The position numbers and the translations under genes are program-made. This document shows, piece by piece, positions 33,300 through 42,672 of a stretch of DNA of 64,000 nucleotides. The notes beneath the pieces are model-generated. The model was given only the letters and a program-made list of their open reading frames with translations, did no database searches and was not told the DNA's origin. Source of the stretch: Chitinimonas taiwanensis DSM 18899 (GTDB taxonomy: Bacteria; Pseudomonadota; Gammaproteobacteria; Burkholderiales; Chitinimonadaceae); NCBI RefSeq assembly GCF_900119825.1, contig NZ_FPKR01000004.1, positions 62,001 to 126,000 of the forward strand, in the 5' to 3' direction. How positions within the stretch are numbered: position 1 is the stretch's first letter; each line of letters begins with the position of its first letter.

Positions 33300-34439
33300 T
33301 CAGACCTCGTCACCGATGGCGCGGCCGATCACCAGGCGCTGGATATCGCTGGTGCCTTCGTAAATCTGGCAGACCCTGACATCGCGGTAGATGCGTTCTA
33401 CCGGGAAGTCGTTCAAGTAACCATAGCCGCCATGAATCTGGATCGCATCGGAGCACACGCGTTCGGCCATCTCGCTGGCGAACAGCTTGGCCATGCTGGC
33501 CTCCTTCAGGCAAGGCAGGCCGGCATCCTTGAGCGCGGCCGCGTGCCAGATCAGCTGACGGGCGGCCTCCAGCTGTGTGGCCATATCGGCCAGACGAAAG
33601 TTCACCGCCTGGTGTTCGAAGATCGGCTTGCCGAAGGTGATCCGCTCCTTGCTGTAGCGCAGCGCGCACTCATAGGCCGAGCGCGCCATACCCAGCGCCT
33701 GGGCCGCGATGCCGATGCGGCCCGATTCGAGCGAAGCCAGCGCGACCTTATAGCCCTCGCCCTCGCGCCCCAGCAGATTGGCCGCCGGCACGCGGCAGTT
33801 TTCCAGCACGATGGCGCAGGTATCTGAGGCGGCCTGGCCGAGCTTTCTTTCCACCCGGCTGACCTGGTAGCCCGGGGTATCGGTTGGCACGATAAAGGCG
33901 CTCAGTCCCTTTTTACCGGCCGCTGGGTCGGTGACGGCGATCACGATGGCCAGCCGGCTATTCTTGCCATTGGTAATGAACTGCTTGGCGCCGTTCAGCA
34001 CGAAAAAGTCGCCATCGCGCGTGGCGCGGGTCTTGATGGCCGCCGCTTCCGAGCCGACCTGTGGCTCAGTCAGGCAGAAGCTGGCCAGCCATTCACCACT
34101 GGCCAGCTTGCGCAGATAGGCGGCTTTCTGCGCCTCGCTGCCGAAGGCCAGGATGGGACCGCAGCCTACCGAGTTATGTACCGAGATCACGGTGGAGAAC
34201 GCGCCATCGCCGGCCGCCAGCTCCTCGATGGCAATCGCCGAGGCCAGGTAGTCAAGCCCGGCACCGTCCCACTCGGTGGGTACGGTCATGCCCAACAGGC
34301 CAAGCTCGGCCGCCAGGCTCAGCTCATCGAGCGGGAAGGCATGGGTCTCGTCGCGCAGGCCGGCGGTGGGCCACAGCTTTTCGCGCGCAAACTCGCGCAC
34401 GCTGTCGCGGATCATCTGGTGTTCTTCGCTGAGGATCAT
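33300..34439 (-). CDS. Acyl-CoA dehydrogenase
   Basis: This 379-residue FAD flavoenzyme dehydrogenates an acyl-CoA and passes electrons to [21 protein letters not shown] and [15 protein letters not shown] are the usual FAD/substrate segments. The catalytic base is in the C-terminal [17 protein letters not shown], the medium/short-chain arrangement, unlike the isovaleryl-CoA dehydrogenase at 37101. A short branched or straight-chain acyl-CoA is a reasonable substrate given the neighbours. ATG 34439 ([14 protein letters not shown]) fits the family; a longer frame upstream does not. Confidence 0.92.
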   Translation of the reverse strand: MILSEEHQMIRDSVREFAREKLWPTAGLRDETHAFPLDELSLAAELGLLGMTVPTEWDGAGLDYLASAIAIEELAAGDGAFSTVISVHNSVGCGPILAFGSEAQKAAYLRKLASGEWLASFCLTEPQVGSEAAAIKTRATRDGDFFVLNGAKQFITNGKNSRLAIVIAVTDPAAGKKGLSAFIVPTDTPGYQVSRVERKLGQAASDTCAIVLENCRVPAANLLGREGEGYKVALASLESGRIGIAAQALGMARSAYECALRYSKERITFGKPIFEHQAVNFRLADMATQLEAARQLIWHAAALKDAGLPCLKEASMAKLFASEMAERVCSDAIQIHGGYGYLNDFPVERIYRDVRVCQIYEGTSDIQRLVIGRAIGDEV

Positions 34440-34510
34440 GGCTGTTCTCTTGTCAGGTATGGGGCGTAAGCCGTGCGTGGCGCGGTCAGGTCGTCGCAAT
34501 AGCGCTGCGG

Positions 34511-34990
34511 CTATCCATGACTCGGGCCTTGGCCCTCGCCGCGAACAGCTACCCAGATGGCGTTCTCCAGGCTCATCACCAGCTCGCCGCGCTGATTGAA
34601 GGTACGCCAGGCCAGCTGTACTACGCCGAAGCCAGGCTTGGAGCGCGATTGCTTGCGGCTCATCACATCGAATTCGGTGCTGAGCACATCACCGGGCTGC
34701 ACGGGCTGGTGCCACATCAGCTTGTCGATCTGCAGGCCAACCAGGCCATTGGCGATGCCGGCCAGCTCGCTGTCGGCCAGCATGCGCATGCTGTAGGCGG
34801 CGGTTTGCCAACCGCTGATCACCAGGCTGCCAAACACGCTGGCGGCACCGGCGGCTTCCTTAAGGTGGAAAGGTTGCGGATCGTATTGGCGCGCAAACTC
34901 GCTGGCTTGCGTTGGGTCCACCGTGATCGGGCCGGCCTTGAATACCCGGCCGGGTTTGAGGTCTTCGAAATAGAGCGCCATAAGGTCCAT
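34511..34990 (-). CDS. MaoC family hotdog-fold dehydratase
   Basis: The protein of 156-159 residues has a single hotdog fold of the MaoC/(R)-enoyl-CoA hydratase type. The catalytic Asp and His are in [16 protein letters not shown] near residue 40, and [17 protein letters not shown] follows. Starts at 34990 and 34981 differ by three residues. It probably acts on an enoyl-CoA in the same pathway as the adjacent thiolase and acyl-CoA dehydrogenase. The exact substrate is unknown. Confidence 0.9.
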   Translation of the reverse strand: MDLMALYFEDLKPGRVFKAGPITVDPTQASEFARQYDPQPFHLKEAAGAASVFGSLVISGWQTAAYSMRMLADSELAGIANGLVGLQIDKLMWHQPVQPGDVLSTEFDVMSRKQSRSKPGFGVVQLAWRTFNQRGELVMSLENAIWVAVRGEGQGPSHG

Positions 34991-35074
34991 GCTGCGTGTG
35001 CTGAGGCGGGCGCCAGCCGTGCCGCGTAGTGGAGGGGGCAAGCCCCGCCCGGCTAGCGCCTACCGTTGTGGGTT

Positions 35075-36256
35075 TCAGATCAGTTCGATGGCCAGCGCGG
35101 TGGCTTCGCCGCCGCCTATGCACAGGCTGGCCACGCCACGCGTCTTGCCGTGGGTTTTCAGCGCATAGATCAGCGTGGCGACGATGCGCGCGCCGCTGGC
35201 GCCGATCGGGTGGCCGAGCGCGGTGGCGCCGCCATGCACATTCACCTTCTCGGCCGGCAGCTTGAGCTCCGTCATGGCGGCCATGGTCACCACGGCAAAT
35301 GCTTCATTGATCTCATACAGATCGACCGAGTCGGCGCTCCAGCCGGTCTTGGCGAACAGCTTCTGCATGGCGCCGACCGGAGCGGTGGTGAACCAGCCCG
35401 GCTCCTGCGCATGGCTGGCGTGGCCGACGATGCGCGCCAGCGGCTGTAGGCCGCGCGCCTTGGCATCGGCCTCGCGCATCAGCACCAGTGCGGCGGCGCC
35501 ATCGGAAATCGAGCTGGCATTGGCGGCGGTTACCGTGCCGTCCTTGCGGAAGGCCGGCTTGAGGCCGGGGATCTTCTCCGGCAGCGCCTTGCCCGGCTGC
35601 TCGTCGGTATCGATCAGCACATCGCCCTTGCGGCCGGCCACGGTCACTGCGGCGATCTCGGCCTTGAACTTACCGTCGGCAATCGCCGCCTGGGCGCGCG
35701 ACAGCGAGCGCAGCGCGAACTCATCCTGGGCTTCGCGCGTGAACGCGTACTTGTCGGCGCAGGCTTCGGCGAATACGCCCATCAGCTTGCCCTTGTCGTA
35801 AGCGTCCTCCAGACCGTCGAGGAACATATGGTCCTTCAGCTCGCCATGGCCGAGCCGGTAGCCGGCGCGCGCCTTGGTCATCAGATAGGGCGCATTGCTC
35901 ATGCTTTCCATGCCGCCTGCCACCATCACGCTGTTATTGCCGGCGCGCAACATATCGTGGGCCAGCATGATGGCCTTCATGCCGCTGCCGCACATCTTGT
36001 TGATGGTGGTGCAATTGGCGCCCAGGGCCAGACCAGCACCCAGCGCAGCCTGGCGTGCCGGGGCCTGGCCTTGGCCGGCCGGCAGCACATTGCCCATGAT
36101 CACTTCCTCGACCGCGTCGGCCGGGATGCCGGCGCGCTCGATGGCGGCCTTGATTGCCACCGCGCCCAGCTGGCTGGCGCTCAGGCTGGCGAAGTCGCCC
36201 ATCAGGCCGGCCATGGGGGTACGGGCGGCGGAAACGATAACGATGGATTCGGACAT
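35075..36256 (-). CDS. Acetyl-CoA C-acetyltransferase (thiolase)
   Basis: The 393-residue thiolase probably cleaves acetoacetyl-CoA, the end product of leucine breakdown, to two acetyl-CoA, or works in the reverse direction. The acyl-enzyme cysteine is Cys89 in INKMCGSGMKA. The His active site is GGATALGHPIGASGAR, and the second Cys is in ASLCIGGGEATAL. Length and motifs fit the degradative/biosynthetic AtoB/PhaA group. It is separated from the MaoC gene by 84 bp on the same strand. Confidence 0.95.
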   Translation of the reverse strand: MSESIVIVSAARTPMAGLMGDFASLSASQLGAVAIKAAIERAGIPADAVEEVIMGNVLPAGQGQAPARQAALGAGLALGANCTTINKMCGSGMKAIMLAHDMLRAGNNSVMVAGGMESMSNAPYLMTKARAGYRLGHGELKDHMFLDGLEDAYDKGKLMGVFAEACADKYAFTREAQDEFALRSLSRAQAAIADGKFKAEIAAVTVAGRKGDVLIDTDEQPGKALPEKIPGLKPAFRKDGTVTAANASSISDGAAALVLMREADAKARGLQPLARIVGHASHAQEPGWFTTAPVGAMQKLFAKTGWSADSVDLYEINEAFAVVTMAAMTELKLPAEKVNVHGGATALGHPIGASGARIVATLIYALKTHGKTRGVASLCIGGGEATALAIELI

Positions 36257-36278
36257 GTTTTCCTCGTGCAGATTAGGG

Positions 36279-37040
36279 TTACAGCCGTATGCCGTAACGC
36301 TCGAATAATTGGGCGTAGCCGGGCTCGCGCTTGTAGCGGCGCAGTGCCTCATCGAAGGCCGGTAGCAGGCCCAGATGCGTGGAGCGCAGACTGATCAGCA
36401 GCTGGAAGCGGCTGCGCTCGAGATCATTGTTCAACATCAGCACCCGTCGTTCTGGGTCGAGCTGCTTGAGCGTGTACTGCATGGTCAGGGCGTTCTCCAC
36501 CATCACTTCGCCGCGACCGGCCTTCAGCTTGCGTAGCGAGTCGGCAAAGGTGCCACCCCAGTCCACGCGCATGCCAGCGAGTTTTTCCTTCGCCCAGCCA
36601 TTGCCCACATAGGACAGCACCTCGGGGTCGAGTGCGCGCAGCTGGGCCAGGTTCTGCACGGCCTGCAGATCGGCCAGGCGCGGGCTGTCAGCGCGCACGA
36701 ACACCCGGATTGGCATGTCCAGCACGCTTTCCTGCGCGGCACGCGCATAGCTGAGCCGCTCTGGCGTAGCCACCGTGCACATCGCATCCTGTTCGCCATG
36801 CTGGACCAGGCTTTGTGCACGCACCCAGGGGTAGCCCTGGTGCACCAGCGTCTGCCCCAGCCGTTTGCCAAGCAGCTCGTCGAACAGCTCGACCAAGATG
36901 CCCTGCATGCCGGCCTCGCCCCGGAAGCTGAGCGGGCTATAGGTTTCGAAATAGGCCAGCCGCAAGGGCGGCACCGCCCAGGCCAGGCTGCTCAGACTCA
37001 GGGCGGCACTGCATTGCAGGAACTGGCGGCGGTTCAGCAT
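36279..37040 (-). CDS. Orphan periplasmic binding protein (family 3, amino-acid type)
   Basis: The 253-residue protein is a PBP family 3-like binding protein. The N-terminal MLNRRQFLQCSAALSLSSLAWA has a twin-Arg-like RRQFL and a cleavage site after AWA, so Tat or Sec export is expected. YFETYSPLSFRGEAGMQGI is the typical first strand-loop, and SLRKLKAGRGEVMVENALTM lies in the second lobe. No permease or ATPase genes are adjacent. It lies between the thiolase and ivd genes in the liu run, 22 bp upstream of the thiolase. The ligand is unknown. Confidence 0.82.
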   Translation of the reverse strand: MLNRRQFLQCSAALSLSSLAWAVPPLRLAYFETYSPLSFRGEAGMQGILVELFDELLGKRLGQTLVHQGYPWVRAQSLVQHGEQDAMCTVATPERLSYARAAQESVLDMPIRVFVRADSPRLADLQAVQNLAQLRALDPEVLSYVGNGWAKEKLAGMRVDWGGTFADSLRKLKAGRGEVMVENALTMQYTLKQLDPERRVLMLNNDLERSRFQLLISLRSTHLGLLPAFDEALRRYKREPGYAQLFERYGIRL

Positions 37041-37100
37041 GATCGTGGTGCTCCGGGTGCGCGGCGGATTTCAGTGTAGAACGCACCCAGCCTGGCTTGC

Positions 37101-38267
37101 TCAGCGGGTTTCGCCGAACAGCTCGCGGCCGATCAGCATGCGGCGGATTTCGCTGGTGCCGGCGCCGATCTCGTACAGCTTGGCGTCACGCCACAGGCGT
37201 TCGACCGGGTATTCGCGAATATAGCCATTGCCGCCCAGGGTCTGGATCGCCTCGCCAGCCATCCAGGTCGCTTTTTCAGCCGCGTACAGGATGGCGCCGG
37301 CCGCGTCCTTGCGCGTGGTCTCACCACGGTCCAGTGCACGGCCTACCGTGTACACATAGGCACGCGTGGCACTCCAGGTTGCATACATATCGGCCAGCTT
37401 GCCCTGCATCAGCTGGAACTCACCGATCGCCTGGCCGAACTGCTTGCGCTCATGCACATAGGGCACCACCGCATCCATGGCCGCAGCCATGATGCCGAGC
37501 GGGCCGCCAGCCAGCACGGCGCGCTCGTAATCGAGCCCGCTCATCAGCACATTCACGCCCTTGCCCACGGCGCCCAACACATTCTCTTCCGGCACTTCCA
37601 CATCGTCGAAGAACAGCGGGAAGGTGTTCGAGCCACGCATGCCGAGCTTGTCGAGCTTGCTGCCGGCGCTGAAACCCTTAGAACGTTTCGGCTCGATGAT
37701 GAAGGCGGTCATGCCCTTGCTGCCCGCGTTCACATCGGTCTTCGCATACACGACCAACACGTCGGCATCGCCGCCATTGGTGATCCACATCTTGCTGCCG
37801 TTGAGGATGTATTTGTCGCCGCGTTTCTCGGCGCGCAGCTTCATGCTCACTACGTCCGAGCCGGCATTCGGCTCGCTCATGGCCAGCGCACCCACGTATT
37901 CGCCCGAGATCAGCTTGGGCAGGAAGCGGCGCTTCTGGTCTTCGGTACCATTCTTGCGGATCTGGTTCACGCACAGATTCGAGTGCGCGCCGTAGCTGAG
38001 GCCCACCGAGGCCGAGCCGCGCGAAATCTCTTCCATGGCTACGATGTGGGCGAGATAGCCCATATTGCTGCCACCGTATTCCTCTTCGACCGTCAGGCCC
38101 AACAGGCCCATATCACCGAATTTGCGCCACATGGCGGCGGGGAACAGATTGTCCTCGTCCACCTGGGCGGCAATCGGGGCCAGCTCGGCGGCCACGAAGT
38201 CCTGCACGGCCGTGCGCAGCATGTCGATGTCTTCGCCGAGGCCGAAATTAAGGGCGGGAATATGCAT
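37101..38267 (-). CDS. ivd: Isovaleryl-CoA dehydrogenase
   Basis: This 388-residue flavoenzyme oxidises isovaleryl-CoA to 3-methylcrotonyl-CoA, the first committed step after leucine transamination and decarboxylation. [18 protein letters not shown] and [19 protein letters not shown] are the FAD segments. The catalytic base is the Glu in [17 protein letters not shown], the position specific to isovaleryl-CoA dehydrogenases, and the usual C-terminal Glu is replaced in [10 protein letters not shown]. That makes this assignment firm. A palindromic LiuR-type operator overlaps the candidate -35 upstream. It is probably the first gene of the long minus-strand run. Confidence 0.96.
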   Translation of the reverse strand: MHIPALNFGLGEDIDMLRTAVQDFVAAELAPIAAQVDEDNLFPAAMWRKFGDMGLLGLTVEEEYGGSNMGYLAHIVAMEEISRGSASVGLSYGAHSNLCVNQIRKNGTEDQKRRFLPKLISGEYVGALAMSEPNAGSDVVSMKLRAEKRGDKYILNGSKMWITNGGDADVLVVYAKTDVNAGSKGMTAFIIEPKRSKGFSAGSKLDKLGMRGSNTFPLFFDDVEVPEENVLGAVGKGVNVLMSGLDYERAVLAGGPLGIMAAAMDAVVPYVHERKQFGQAIGEFQLMQGKLADMYATWSATRAYVYTVGRALDRGETTRKDAAGAILYAAEKATWMAGEAIQTLGGNGYIREYPVERLWRDAKLYEIGAGTSEIRRMLIGRELFGETR

Positions 38268-38360
38268 GATGGTGTCTCCGGAATGCTTTGATTTGTAGCG
38301 CTTGGCAGCGGTCGCGGCGGTTGAATCGTGCAATAGCTGTGCGCCGAGCAATTGCTCGAT

Positions 38361-38389
38361 ACTTTATGTAACGTTGACGTTAACGTCAA
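38361..38389 (-). promoter_or_regulatory. Candidate ivd promoter
   Basis: Reading the minus strand, TTGACG (38389-38384) and TAAAGT (38366-38361) are 17 bp apart, about 95 bp before the ivd ATG. The LiuR-type palindrome covers the -35 and part of the spacer, the arrangement expected for MerR-family control. Confidence 0.55.
38374..38389 (-). promoter_or_regulatory. LiuR-type operator (16-bp perfect palindrome)
   Basis: TTGACGTTAACGTCAA is a perfect palindrome between the liuR stop (38412) and the ivd start (38267). MerR-family LiuR regulators of leucine and branched-chain acid catabolism bind AT-rich palindromes of this kind with a central ACGT...ACGT pattern. It is the only such site I see in the liu region. 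Confidence 0.7.
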
Positions 38390-38411
38390 TCTGCGCGCAA
38401 AAAAAGCCCGG

Positions 38412-38789
38412 CTACTCGCGCAACAGGGCCTCGGCTTCCTGCTCCAGACCATCCATTTCCTTCAGGATCGCATCGATGTCGGCGCGTTGCTGCAACAGGG
38501 CTTCGCGCTTGGGGCGCAGGAACTCCAGCAGTTTGACCAGCTGCGGGCGCTCGTCACGTGCGGCGTCGTAGAGCGAGAACAGCTCGAAGGTTTCCTGCAG
38601 GGAAAAGCCCAGCCGTTTGCCGCGCAAGACCAGCTTGAGGCGGGTGCGGTCGGCGCGGGTAAACACACGGTTGCGGCCCTGGCGGCCCGGGGCGAGCAGA
38701 CCTTCATGCTCGTAGTGACGAATCGCGCGCGGGGTCAGATCGAATTCGCGCGCCAGCTCGGTAATCGTATAAGTGCGTTCGTCGGACAT
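38412..38789 (-). CDS. liuR: MerR family regulator of leucine/isovalerate catabolism
   Basis: The 125-residue protein has an N-terminal MerR winged HTH (YTITELAREFDLTPRAIRHYEHEGLLAP) split over helices 1-2, and a C-terminal antiparallel coiled-coil dimerisation helix (about 75-122). It lacks the Cys metal ligands of metal-sensing MerR proteins, so an acyl-CoA or similar inducer is likely. Its position just upstream of ivd and the palindrome at 38374 support LiuR. The gene is divergent from the DMT exporter at 39009. Confidence 0.9.
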   Translation of the reverse strand: MSDERTYTITELAREFDLTPRAIRHYEHEGLLAPGRQGRNRVFTRADRTRLKLVLRGKRLGFSLQETFELFSLYDAARDERPQLVKLLEFLRPKREALLQQRADIDAILKEMDGLEQEAEALLRE

Positions 38790-39008
38790 GGCGTTTTCGG
38801 TGGTGGGCGGTTTTTATATCTGTGCGGCGAAGATAGCAGAGGGCAGGGGCACTGTCATAATCGCGCCTGCTTTGCCGCTTATACCGTCGTGCCGATGTGT
38901 TTGACGGCACTGGCGCGCCTCACCTCTCCAGCCTCTGCGCTGCCATCCTGAATCACCGCTGCCAGATAGCGCGCCAGCGCCCTGTATCGTCCAAACTGAA
39001 AACTGCCT

Positions 39009-39899
39009 ATGTCTGATTCCAAGCCCATTGCGCCGCTCTATCTGAAGCTGGTGCTGACCATGGCCATCTGGGGCGGCACCTTTATCGTCGGCCGCGTGCT
39101 AGCGCAGGCGCTGCCGGCCATGTCGATTGCCTTCTGGCGCTTCGTGGCCGCCACGCTGTGCCTGTTCCTGCTGCTATGGCGCTCGCCCGAGGGCCTGCGC
39201 TGGCCCACGCGTAGCCAGTGGCTGTGGGCTACAGCGCTCGGCCTGTCCGGCGTGTTTGCCTACAACCTGTTCTTTTTCTTTGGCCTCGCGCAGATTCCAG
39301 CCAGTCGCGCCGCCCTCTTGGTGGCGCTCAATCCCATCATGGTGGCGGTGGTCAGCAGCCTGCTGCTCGGCCAGGCACTGGGCCGGCGCCGCTGGCTGGG
39401 CGTGCTGTGCTCCTTGTTCGGCGCGGTGACGGTGATCTCGCATGGCGATTACGCCAGCATCCTGCGCGAGGGAATCGGTCAGGGCGAGTTGCTGATCCTC
39501 GGCTGCTGCGTGAGCTGGGTCATCTACACCCTGTTCGGCCGCTCGGCCATGCACCACTTCAGCAGCCTGGCCGCCACCGCCTGGGCCGCGATGATTGGCT
39601 GCGCACTGCTTGGCCTGGCTGCCGCCTGGCGCGGCGAGCTGAACTCGCCGCTGGCGCTGGATGCCAGCCAATGGGCGGGCGTGTTCTACCTGGGCGGTCT
39701 GGGCACGGCCGCCGCCTTCGTCTGGTATAGCGATGGCATCAAGGCCGTGGGCGCGGCCAAGACCATCGTATTCACTAATCTGGTGCCGGTGTTTGCTGTG
39801 CTGTCCAGCATTGTCTTGCTGGGCGAGGCACTCAGCCTGCCGGCCCTATTGGGCGGTGCTGCGGTGGTCGGCGGCGTATGGCTGACCAATAGCCGCTAG
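39009..39899 (+). CDS. EamA/DMT family transporter
   Basis: This 296-residue inner-membrane protein has ten predicted hydrophobic helices in two EamA repeats (about 10-145 and 155-290). Characteristic parts are LTMAIWGGTFIVGRVLAQ, GVFAYNLFFFFGLAQIPASRAALL and TNLVPVFAVLSSIVLLGEALSLP. It probably exports a metabolite such as an amino acid; the substrate cannot be told. ATG 39009 is taken. It is monocistronic, 219 bp from liuR. Confidence 0.93.
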   Translation: MSDSKPIAPLYLKLVLTMAIWGGTFIVGRVLAQALPAMSIAFWRFVAATLCLFLLLWRSPEGLRWPTRSQWLWATALGLSGVFAYNLFFFFGLAQIPASRAALLVALNPIMVAVVSSLLLGQALGRRRWLGVLCSLFGAVTVISHGDYASILREGIGQGELLILGCCVSWVIYTLFGRSAMHHFSSLAATAWAAMIGCALLGLAAAWRGELNSPLALDASQWAGVFYLGGLGTAAAFVWYSDGIKAVGAAKTIVFTNLVPVFAVLSSIVLLGEALSLPALLGGAAVVGGVWLTNSR

Positions 39900-39956
39900 G
39901 CGTACACCATGGCTGCGGCTACAGTCGCAGCATTTCCGGCTTAGAGAGCATTGCCC

Positions 39957-40754
39957 ATGTCCTTGATCGAACTTGTCTCCGCGCACGGCCGTGCGCGCAT
40001 CAGCCCGCAGGGCGCCCAGGTGCTGGATGCCGAGCTGGATGGCCGTCCCTTGCTGTGGCTGTCGCCCCTGGCCGATTTCACCCCGGGCAAGGCGGTGCGC
40101 GGTGGTGTGCCGCTGTGTTTTCCCTGGTTCGGCAAGCATCCGCAGGGCCTGCCTGCGCATGGCTTCGCGCGCAACCAGCGCTGGACAGTGCTCGAGCAGT
40201 CGGCCAGCCAGGTGCGGTTGGCGCTCGAAGACAACGCCGAGACCCGCGCGCTGTGGCCGCACGCCTTCCGCCTCGAGCTGACCGTGCAGCTAGATCAGGC
40301 GCTGGACTTCACCTTCCGGGTCGAGAACCGCGATGCGCTGCCTATCCAGTTCAGCTATGCCTTGCACAGCTATTTTGCCGCGACTGACCTGCACGGCAGT
40401 CTGGTGCAGGGGCTGGACGGCTGCCTGCGCCGCGAGCTGGCCCATGTGACCATGCCGCAACAGGGGGCGGTGCGCCTGGCCGATCCGATTGATGCGGTGT
40501 TCGAGCTAGCGCCGGCAGCGTTGCAGCTGCAGGATGGCGCGCATCAGGTGCTGATCGAGGCGGAGTCGATGCGTAGCGCCGTGGTGTGGAACCCCGGTCC
40601 GGCCGCCGAAGCAGTGGCCGATATCGGCGTGCATTGGCCCGAGTATGTGTGCGTGGAGCGCGGCAATATCGGCGCTGCCGCCATCACTCTGGCCGCGGGC
40701 GAGACGCACCAGGCATCGATGCGCCTGTCACAGCTGCCAAGCACGGCAAAGTGA
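39957..40754 (+). CDS. D-hexose-6-phosphate mutarotase (YeaD-like)
   Basis: The 265-residue aldose 1-epimerase-type enzyme probably interconverts the anomers of glucose 6-phosphate or related sugars. GGVPLCFPWFGKH and GLPAHGFARNQRW carry the conserved His region, YALHSYFAATDL a second His, and YVCVERGNIGA the base Glu. ATG 39957 (MSLIELVS) is preferred over an upstream TTG. It is monocistronic, 57 bp after the DMT gene, and could be cotranscribed with it. Confidence 0.9.
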   Translation: MSLIELVSAHGRARISPQGAQVLDAELDGRPLLWLSPLADFTPGKAVRGGVPLCFPWFGKHPQGLPAHGFARNQRWTVLEQSASQVRLALEDNAETRALWPHAFRLELTVQLDQALDFTFRVENRDALPIQFSYALHSYFAATDLHGSLVQGLDGCLRRELAHVTMPQQGAVRLADPIDAVFELAPAALQLQDGAHQVLIEAESMRSAVVWNPGPAAEAVADIGVHWPEYVCVERGNIGAAAITLAAGETHQASMRLSQLPSTAK

Positions 40755-40901
40755 ATTTCACCAAAAACTAATATTCAAGCTGAGGGCCGGCGGGCCGATA
40801 TCGTTCCAGGGCCGGCGTGCGCGATGCACCAACCGGCCCCCTGGCTGGCCGCTGTCATTTACACATAATGAAATGGCGCAGCGCATGCCCTAGACTGGAT
40901 T

Positions 40902-42608
40902 GTGAACCCGCTGCCCATGAATATGCCCGCCCTCGATTTTTCCCAGTTGCAGATCACCGCCACCGCCGACCTGCCCAATACCGGCGAGATTGCCGACGCC
41001 TTGCTCAGTGCCACCCATTCGGCCGGTCTGGGCGTCTTCGTCTGGGATATCCCGGCCGGGCGCCTGCTGTGGAACGAGGCGATGTATGAGCTGTACGGCC
41101 TCGATCCGGCCAGCTTCAGCGGCAAGGCCAGCGACTGGTTGGCGCTGCTGCACGCGGAAGACCTGCCGCGCGTGGCGGCAGATGTTGGGGCCGCGCTAAG
41201 CGGCGAACGCCCTTACGACACGGTATTCCGCGTGCAGGCGCCGCTGGGTGGCTGGCGTTATCTGAAGGGCACCGCCTTTGTCGAACGCGATGCCAGCGGC
41301 CAGGCCGTGCGCATGGCCGGCATCAATCAGGATGTGACGACCACCGAGCGCTTCAATGCCGCGGTGGATGCAGTGCGCGCGGGCACGGCCGATCAGGTCA
41401 GCCATGGTTATTTTGAATCGCTGGTGCGCAGCCTGGCCGAGGCGCTCGGCGTGCGCTACGCCTTCGTGGCCGAGGTTTACCCGCGTGAGCAACCGACGCA
41501 TGCGCGGGCAATTGCGCTATGTGTGGACGGCAAGATGGGCGAGCCGCTCGTGTATGCGCTGGCCGGCACGCCGTGTGCAAATGTGGTGTCGGGCGGTTTC
41601 TGCATCTACCCCCAGGCCGTGCAGGCGCAGTTCCCCGACGACCAGCTGCTGGTCGATATGCGTGCCGAGTGCTATCTGGGCGTGCCGCTGCGCGCCGCCG
41701 ATGGCACGGTGCTCGGCCTGCTCGAGGTATTGGACAACAAGCCAGCTGAAGCCTGCGAGGAAACCCGCAAGTTGCTCGAGCTATTTGCCGGCCGCGCCAG
41801 TGCCGAGCTTGAGCGTCTGCAGCGCGAGGCCGAAATCCAGCGCCTGAACGCCGAGCTCGAGGCACGCGTGGCGGCACGCACCGATGATCTGCGTCGCACC
41901 ATGCGCGAGCTGGAGGCCTTCACTTATTCGGTTTCGCACGACCTGAACCCGCCATTGCGTGCCATCCTCGGCTTTGGGCAGATTCTGCGCGAGGACTACC
42001 GGCCGCATCTGGATGCTGCCGGCGGCGACTATCTGGACCGCACGCTGGGCGCGGCTGAGCGCATGGGGCGGCTGATCGACGATCTGGTTAGCCTGTCCAA
42101 GATATCGCTGCGCCCCTTGGGCATCGGCAAGGTGAACCTGACCGAGTTGGCCGAAGAGATCGTTGCTGATCTGCAGGCGCGCCAGCCGCGTGCCGGCCTG
42201 GTGTTCGAGGCTGCTCCACACCTGATCGTGCATGCCGACCCTGGCCTGATGCGTATCCTGCTCGATTGCCTGCTGCGCAATGCCTGGCAGTTCATCGCGC
42301 AGGTTGAATCGCCGCATATCAGCCTGGCGGCGCAGCAGGTGGGCGAGCGGCGTGAAATCCTGTTGCGCGACAATGGCTGCGGTTTCGACCCGCAGGCGAT
42401 AGACCGGCTGTTTGCACCGTTCCAGAACCTGGACAGCCAGGGCGGCTTTACCGGCAGCGGCACCGGCCTCGCCATCGCCCAGCGCATTGCCTTGCGTCAT
42501 CACGGCGGCATCCGTGCCGAGAGCCAGCCGGGCGAGGGCGCTTGCTTCGCCTTCTGGCTGCCACCGGCCGCCGAGCTGATGGCCTTGCTGGCCGGCGACC
42601 CACTCTAG
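40902..42608 (+). CDS. PAS-GAF sensor histidine kinase with phytochrome-type H-box
   Basis: The 568-residue kinase has no transmembrane segment. Order: PAS (about 25-145, ending in GINQDVTTTERF), GAF (about 165-310), a coiled coil, HisKA with His346 in SVSHDLNPPLRAILGFG, and an HATPase domain with NAW in the N-box, RDNGCGFDPQAI, and GSGTGLAIAQRIALRHHGG. The SHDL(N)PPLRA H-box is the type that pairs with Rcp-like receivers, so the orphan receiver at 4474 is a candidate partner. GTG 40902 and ATGs at 40917 and 40923 are possible starts. A terminator follows at 42630. Confidence 0.88.
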   Translation: MNPLPMNMPALDFSQLQITATADLPNTGEIADALLSATHSAGLGVFVWDIPAGRLLWNEAMYELYGLDPASFSGKASDWLALLHAEDLPRVAADVGAALSGERPYDTVFRVQAPLGGWRYLKGTAFVERDASGQAVRMAGINQDVTTTERFNAAVDAVRAGTADQVSHGYFESLVRSLAEALGVRYAFVAEVYPREQPTHARAIALCVDGKMGEPLVYALAGTPCANVVSGGFCIYPQAVQAQFPDDQLLVDMRAECYLGVPLRAADGTVLGLLEVLDNKPAEACEETRKLLELFAGRASAELERLQREAEIQRLNAELEARVAARTDDLRRTMRELEAFTYSVSHDLNPPLRAILGFGQILREDYRPHLDAAGGDYLDRTLGAAERMGRLIDDLVSLSKISLRPLGIGKVNLTELAEEIVADLQARQPRAGLVFEAAPHLIVHADPGLMRILLDCLLRNAWQFIAQVESPHISLAAQQVGERREILLRDNGCGFDPQAIDRLFAPFQNLDSQGGFTGSGTGLAIAQRIALRHHGGIRAESQPGEGACFAFWLPPAAELMALLAGDPL

Positions 42609-42629
42609 CGCACCGCAAGGCCCCACGAG

Positions 42630-42655
42630 AAAAGCCCGCCTACGCGGGCTTTTTT
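42630..42655 (+). terminator. Terminator after the histidine kinase
   Basis: The stem AAAAGCCCGC/GCGGGCTTTT with a CTAC loop is followed by a T run. It lies between convergent genes and could serve both. Confidence 0.9.
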
Positions 42656-42672
42656 GCGGCTGCTGGCGGTGC

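Noticed and set aside
36279-37040. The orphan binding protein as part of a dedicated leucine transporter
   Set aside because: No permease or ATPase genes are present, so no transporter can be claimed.
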